DNA from: an uncultured Bacilli bacterium
GTDB taxonomy: Bacteria > Bacillota_I > Bacilli_A > RF39 > UBA660
Assembly: GCA_947631345.1 (NCBI GenBank)
Contig: CANRKW010000063.1
Location: 1-6,213 of the forward strand
Length of the DNA: 6,213 nt
Direction: 5' to 3'
Of this stretch, positions 4,870-6,213 are shown piece by piece. The notes below the pieces were generated by a model, which ran no database searches, was not told the DNA's origin, and saw nothing but the letters and a program-made list of their open reading frames with translations. A program made the translations under genes and the position numbers. Positions within the stretch are counted from its first letter, which is position 1. Each line of letters starts with the position of its first letter.

Positions 4870-5949
4870 TTAATTGTCTAGTAATTTAGACATCTCTTTA
4901 TAATTTTTCAGTAATCTTTCATTATTAGGACACAACTTAAGGGCTTCTTTTACATTATATATTGCTTTTTCTATATTATTTATTTTAAAGTAACATAAAG
5001 ATAATAAATCATTTATAGTTTCATTCCAAGAAAATTCTTCATTTATATAAGTTTCAGTCTTATTTTTTATTGTAAGGGCTTTTTCTAAATATACTATTGA
5101 ACAAGGATAGTCTTCAGTTAGATAATATAAAAATCCAATTTCGACATAAGGTTCTCGTACATTTGGCGTTTCTTTTAGTGCTTTCTTTAGCCATTTTTCA
5201 CTTTCAGCATAATCCTTTTTTGCTATGTAACAACGAGAAATATACCTCATAGAAGCACCTCTTTCATCTTTCCAAATAGAAGACTTTAATTCTAGATGTT
5301 TTTTTAGAGTTTCTATTGATTTATCCCAGTCTTTTTTATACATATATTCTCTTCCTAAATAATGCATATCTCTGTCATCTTGTGGATTTAATTTTGAAGC
5401 TTCTTCTAATAATTTTAAGTAATTACTTCGATTCTTTAATCTATCTGGATAATGATTTATCTCAATTTTATCTGTAGTTACCACATTTTCTGGAGTATCA
5501 CCTATATATTCAATTACTTCGTGTACTATGTGAGTCCATCTGTATTTATCTCTTTTATGAATTTTACTTATATAATATGAACTTAAAGGATTACCATTTT
5601 CATCAAAAGAAAAATTTAGGTTATATCTTACTCTGTCTACATTTTTATCTATTGCTTCTTCTAAATTTTTTCTCCATCCTTTATTAAATACCTCATCTAA
5701 ATCAGTACAAACACATAAATCTGTATCTTTACTAACTAAATCTAATGAGTCATTTCTAGCTTGATCAAATGTAAAATGATCATAATGTTTTTCTTTAACA
5801 TTTATATTTAATGATTTTAATATTTCGACACTTTTATCAGTAGAACCAGTATCTAATACATATATTTCATCTGCTTCCCTCATACTTTCATACCATCTTT
5901 TTATGTGTTTTTCTTCATTTTTGCATATAGCATATACACTTATTTTCAT
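4870..5949 (-). CDS. GT2-family glycosyltransferase with C-terminal TPR-like repeats
   Basis: A cytoplasmic glycosyltransferase of 359 residues. The N-terminal GT-A domain (about 1-165) has the family 2 start ISVYAICKNEEKHI, the nucleotide-binding DTGSTD (33-38), the metal-binding TDLDE (82-86; Asp83/Asp85) and a WTHIVHEV segment (138-145). Residues about 190-355 form helical TPR-like repeats (HYLGREYMYKKDWDKSIETL, SRCYIAKKDYAESEKWL, IGFLYYLTEDYPCSIVYL, LCYFKINNIEKAIYNV), often used to hold a protein acceptor. There is no membrane segment. The ATG at 5949 lies only 36 nt after the collagen-like gene, behind a hairpin and with a poor ribosome binding site (AGAAAAC), so expression may depend on the upstream gene. 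A likely role is glycosylating threonines of the collagen-like protein, as proposed for glycosyltransferases beside bclA genes in spore formers. The enzyme class is confident; donor sugar and acceptor are inferred. Confidence 0.9.
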   Translation of the reverse strand: MKISVYAICKNEEKHIKRWYESMREADEIYVLDTGSTDKSVEILKSLNINVKEKHYDHFTFDQARNDSLDLVSKDTDLCVCTDLDEVFNKGWRKNLEEAIDKNVDRVRYNLNFSFDENGNPLSSYYISKIHKRDKYRWTHIVHEVIEYIGDTPENVVTTDKIEINHYPDRLKNRSNYLKLLEEASKLNPQDDRDMHYLGREYMYKKDWDKSIETLKKHLELKSSIWKDERGASMRYISRCYIAKKDYAESEKWLKKALKETPNVREPYVEIGFLYYLTEDYPCSIVYLEKALTIKNKTETYINEEFSWNETINDLLSLCYFKINNIEKAIYNVKEALKLCPNNERLLKNYKEMSKLLDN

Positions 5950-5965
5950 AGTTTTCTATAAAAGC

Positions 5966-5987
5966 AAGTAGACAATTTAGTCTACTT
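5966..5987 (-). terminator. Hairpin between the collagen-like and glycosyltransferase genes
   Basis: AAGTAGAC (5987-5980) pairs perfectly with GTCTACTT (5973-5966) around a 6-nt loop, starting inside the TAA stop of the collagen-like gene. On the minus strand GCTTTTATAG follows, giving only a short U-run. This looks like a weak terminator or attenuator lowering glycosyltransferase expression relative to the structural gene. Confidence 0.6.
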
Positions 5988-6198
5988 ACGCTGCGCCTCC
6001 AGTTGGACCTTGTGGAATTGTGAAATTTAACACATAATCTGGGTATGTTCCTGTTATTTCTACTTCTGCATCAGTTCCTGGAGCGCCTGTTGCAGTTGTT
6101 CCAATTGTGAAGTTTGGCTCTTCAATAGTTGGACCAGTTGGACCAGTTTCACCTGTTGGACCAGTTGGACCAGTTGTACCACATTTGGTCGCCCACAA
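5986..6198 (-). CDS. Short collagen-like (GPT repeat) surface protein, 5' end uncertain
   Basis: The frame encodes six collagen-type triplets at residues 7-24 (GTT, three consisting of GPT/GPT/GET, then GPT/GPT), followed by a tail with TTATGAPGTDAEVEITG and YVLNFTIPQGPTGGAA. That tail type (a short beta module ending in LNFTIP.G.TG) is common in collagen-like proteins of gut Firmicutes. Threonine in the third position is the site of O-glycosylation in BclA-like exosporium proteins. The 5' end is odd: an in-frame TAG lies at 6207-6205, only 6 bp from the window edge, no in-frame ATG exists, and the only start is a TTG at 6198 without a ribosome binding site. The gene is therefore 5'-truncated, frameshifted or misassembled at the edge; a TTG-started short protein is possible but less likely. 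The glycosyltransferase gene follows after 36 nt. Confidence 0.65.
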   Translation of the reverse strand: MWATKCGTTGPTGPTGETGPTGPTIEEPNFTIGTTATGAPGTDAEVEITGTYPDYVLNFTIPQGPTGGAA

Positions 6199-6213
6199 CT
6201 GTATCTATTTAAA

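Noticed and set aside
1..6213. Mycoplasma-type genetic code (TGA as tryptophan), considered because of the low GC
   Set aside because: TGA ends spoIIAA, spoVAC and spoVAD at the expected places and overlaps following start codons, and tryptophans are encoded without needing TGA.

Overview
The window comes from an AT-rich, endospore-forming low-GC Firmicute. It carries spoIIAA-sigF and spoVAC-spoVAD-spoVAE on one strand, with AGGAG/AGGTGA-type ribosome binding sites and AT-biased codons. TGA is a real stop (spoIIAA, spoVAC and spoVAD all end in TGA and give family-length proteins), so the Mollicute TGA=Trp code does not apply. An uncultured gut member of Bacilli/Erysipelotrichia or a related lineage is a reasonable guess, but this is inference only. 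The right edge runs into a repetitive collagen-like gene, so it may be a contig end.

Layout, left to right. Positions 1-176 (-) hold the 5' part of an unrecognised secreted protein with a consensus vegetative promoter. It diverges from a small helix-turn-helix regulator (304-522, +), and the 127-bp intergenic region holds two related 17-bp operator-like sequences. A stem-loop at 521-557 separates the regulator from the convergent block, which is all on the minus strand. In transcription order from the right this block is: a short collagen-like (GPT) protein with a broken-looking 5' end (5986-6198); a GT2 glycosyltransferase with TPR-like repeats (4870-5949); a membrane-anchored surface protein with a possible discoidin-like domain and an acidic stalk (3636-4766); spoIIAA (3216-3563); sigF (2566-3219); spoVAC (2091-2525); spoVAD (1126-2094); spoVAE (779-1129); and a 44-codon lysine-tailed ORF (586-720) that seems to have its own promoter.

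The sporulation block combines forespore commitment (anti-anti-sigma factor and sigma-F) with the minimal dipicolinate channel set (spoVAC/D/E), as in the spoIIA-spoVA arrangement of other spore formers. The striking difference is that spoIIAB, the anti-sigma factor and kinase normally between spoIIAA and sigF, is absent: spoIIAA and sigF overlap by 4 bp. A perfect Spo0A box lies upstream of spoIIAA. A 13-bp perfect hairpin covers the spoVAC ribosome binding site and may uncouple the late spoVA genes from sigF translation. The collagen-like/glycosyltransferase pair suggests a glycosylated surface or exosporium-type filament, by analogy with BclA-type proteins.
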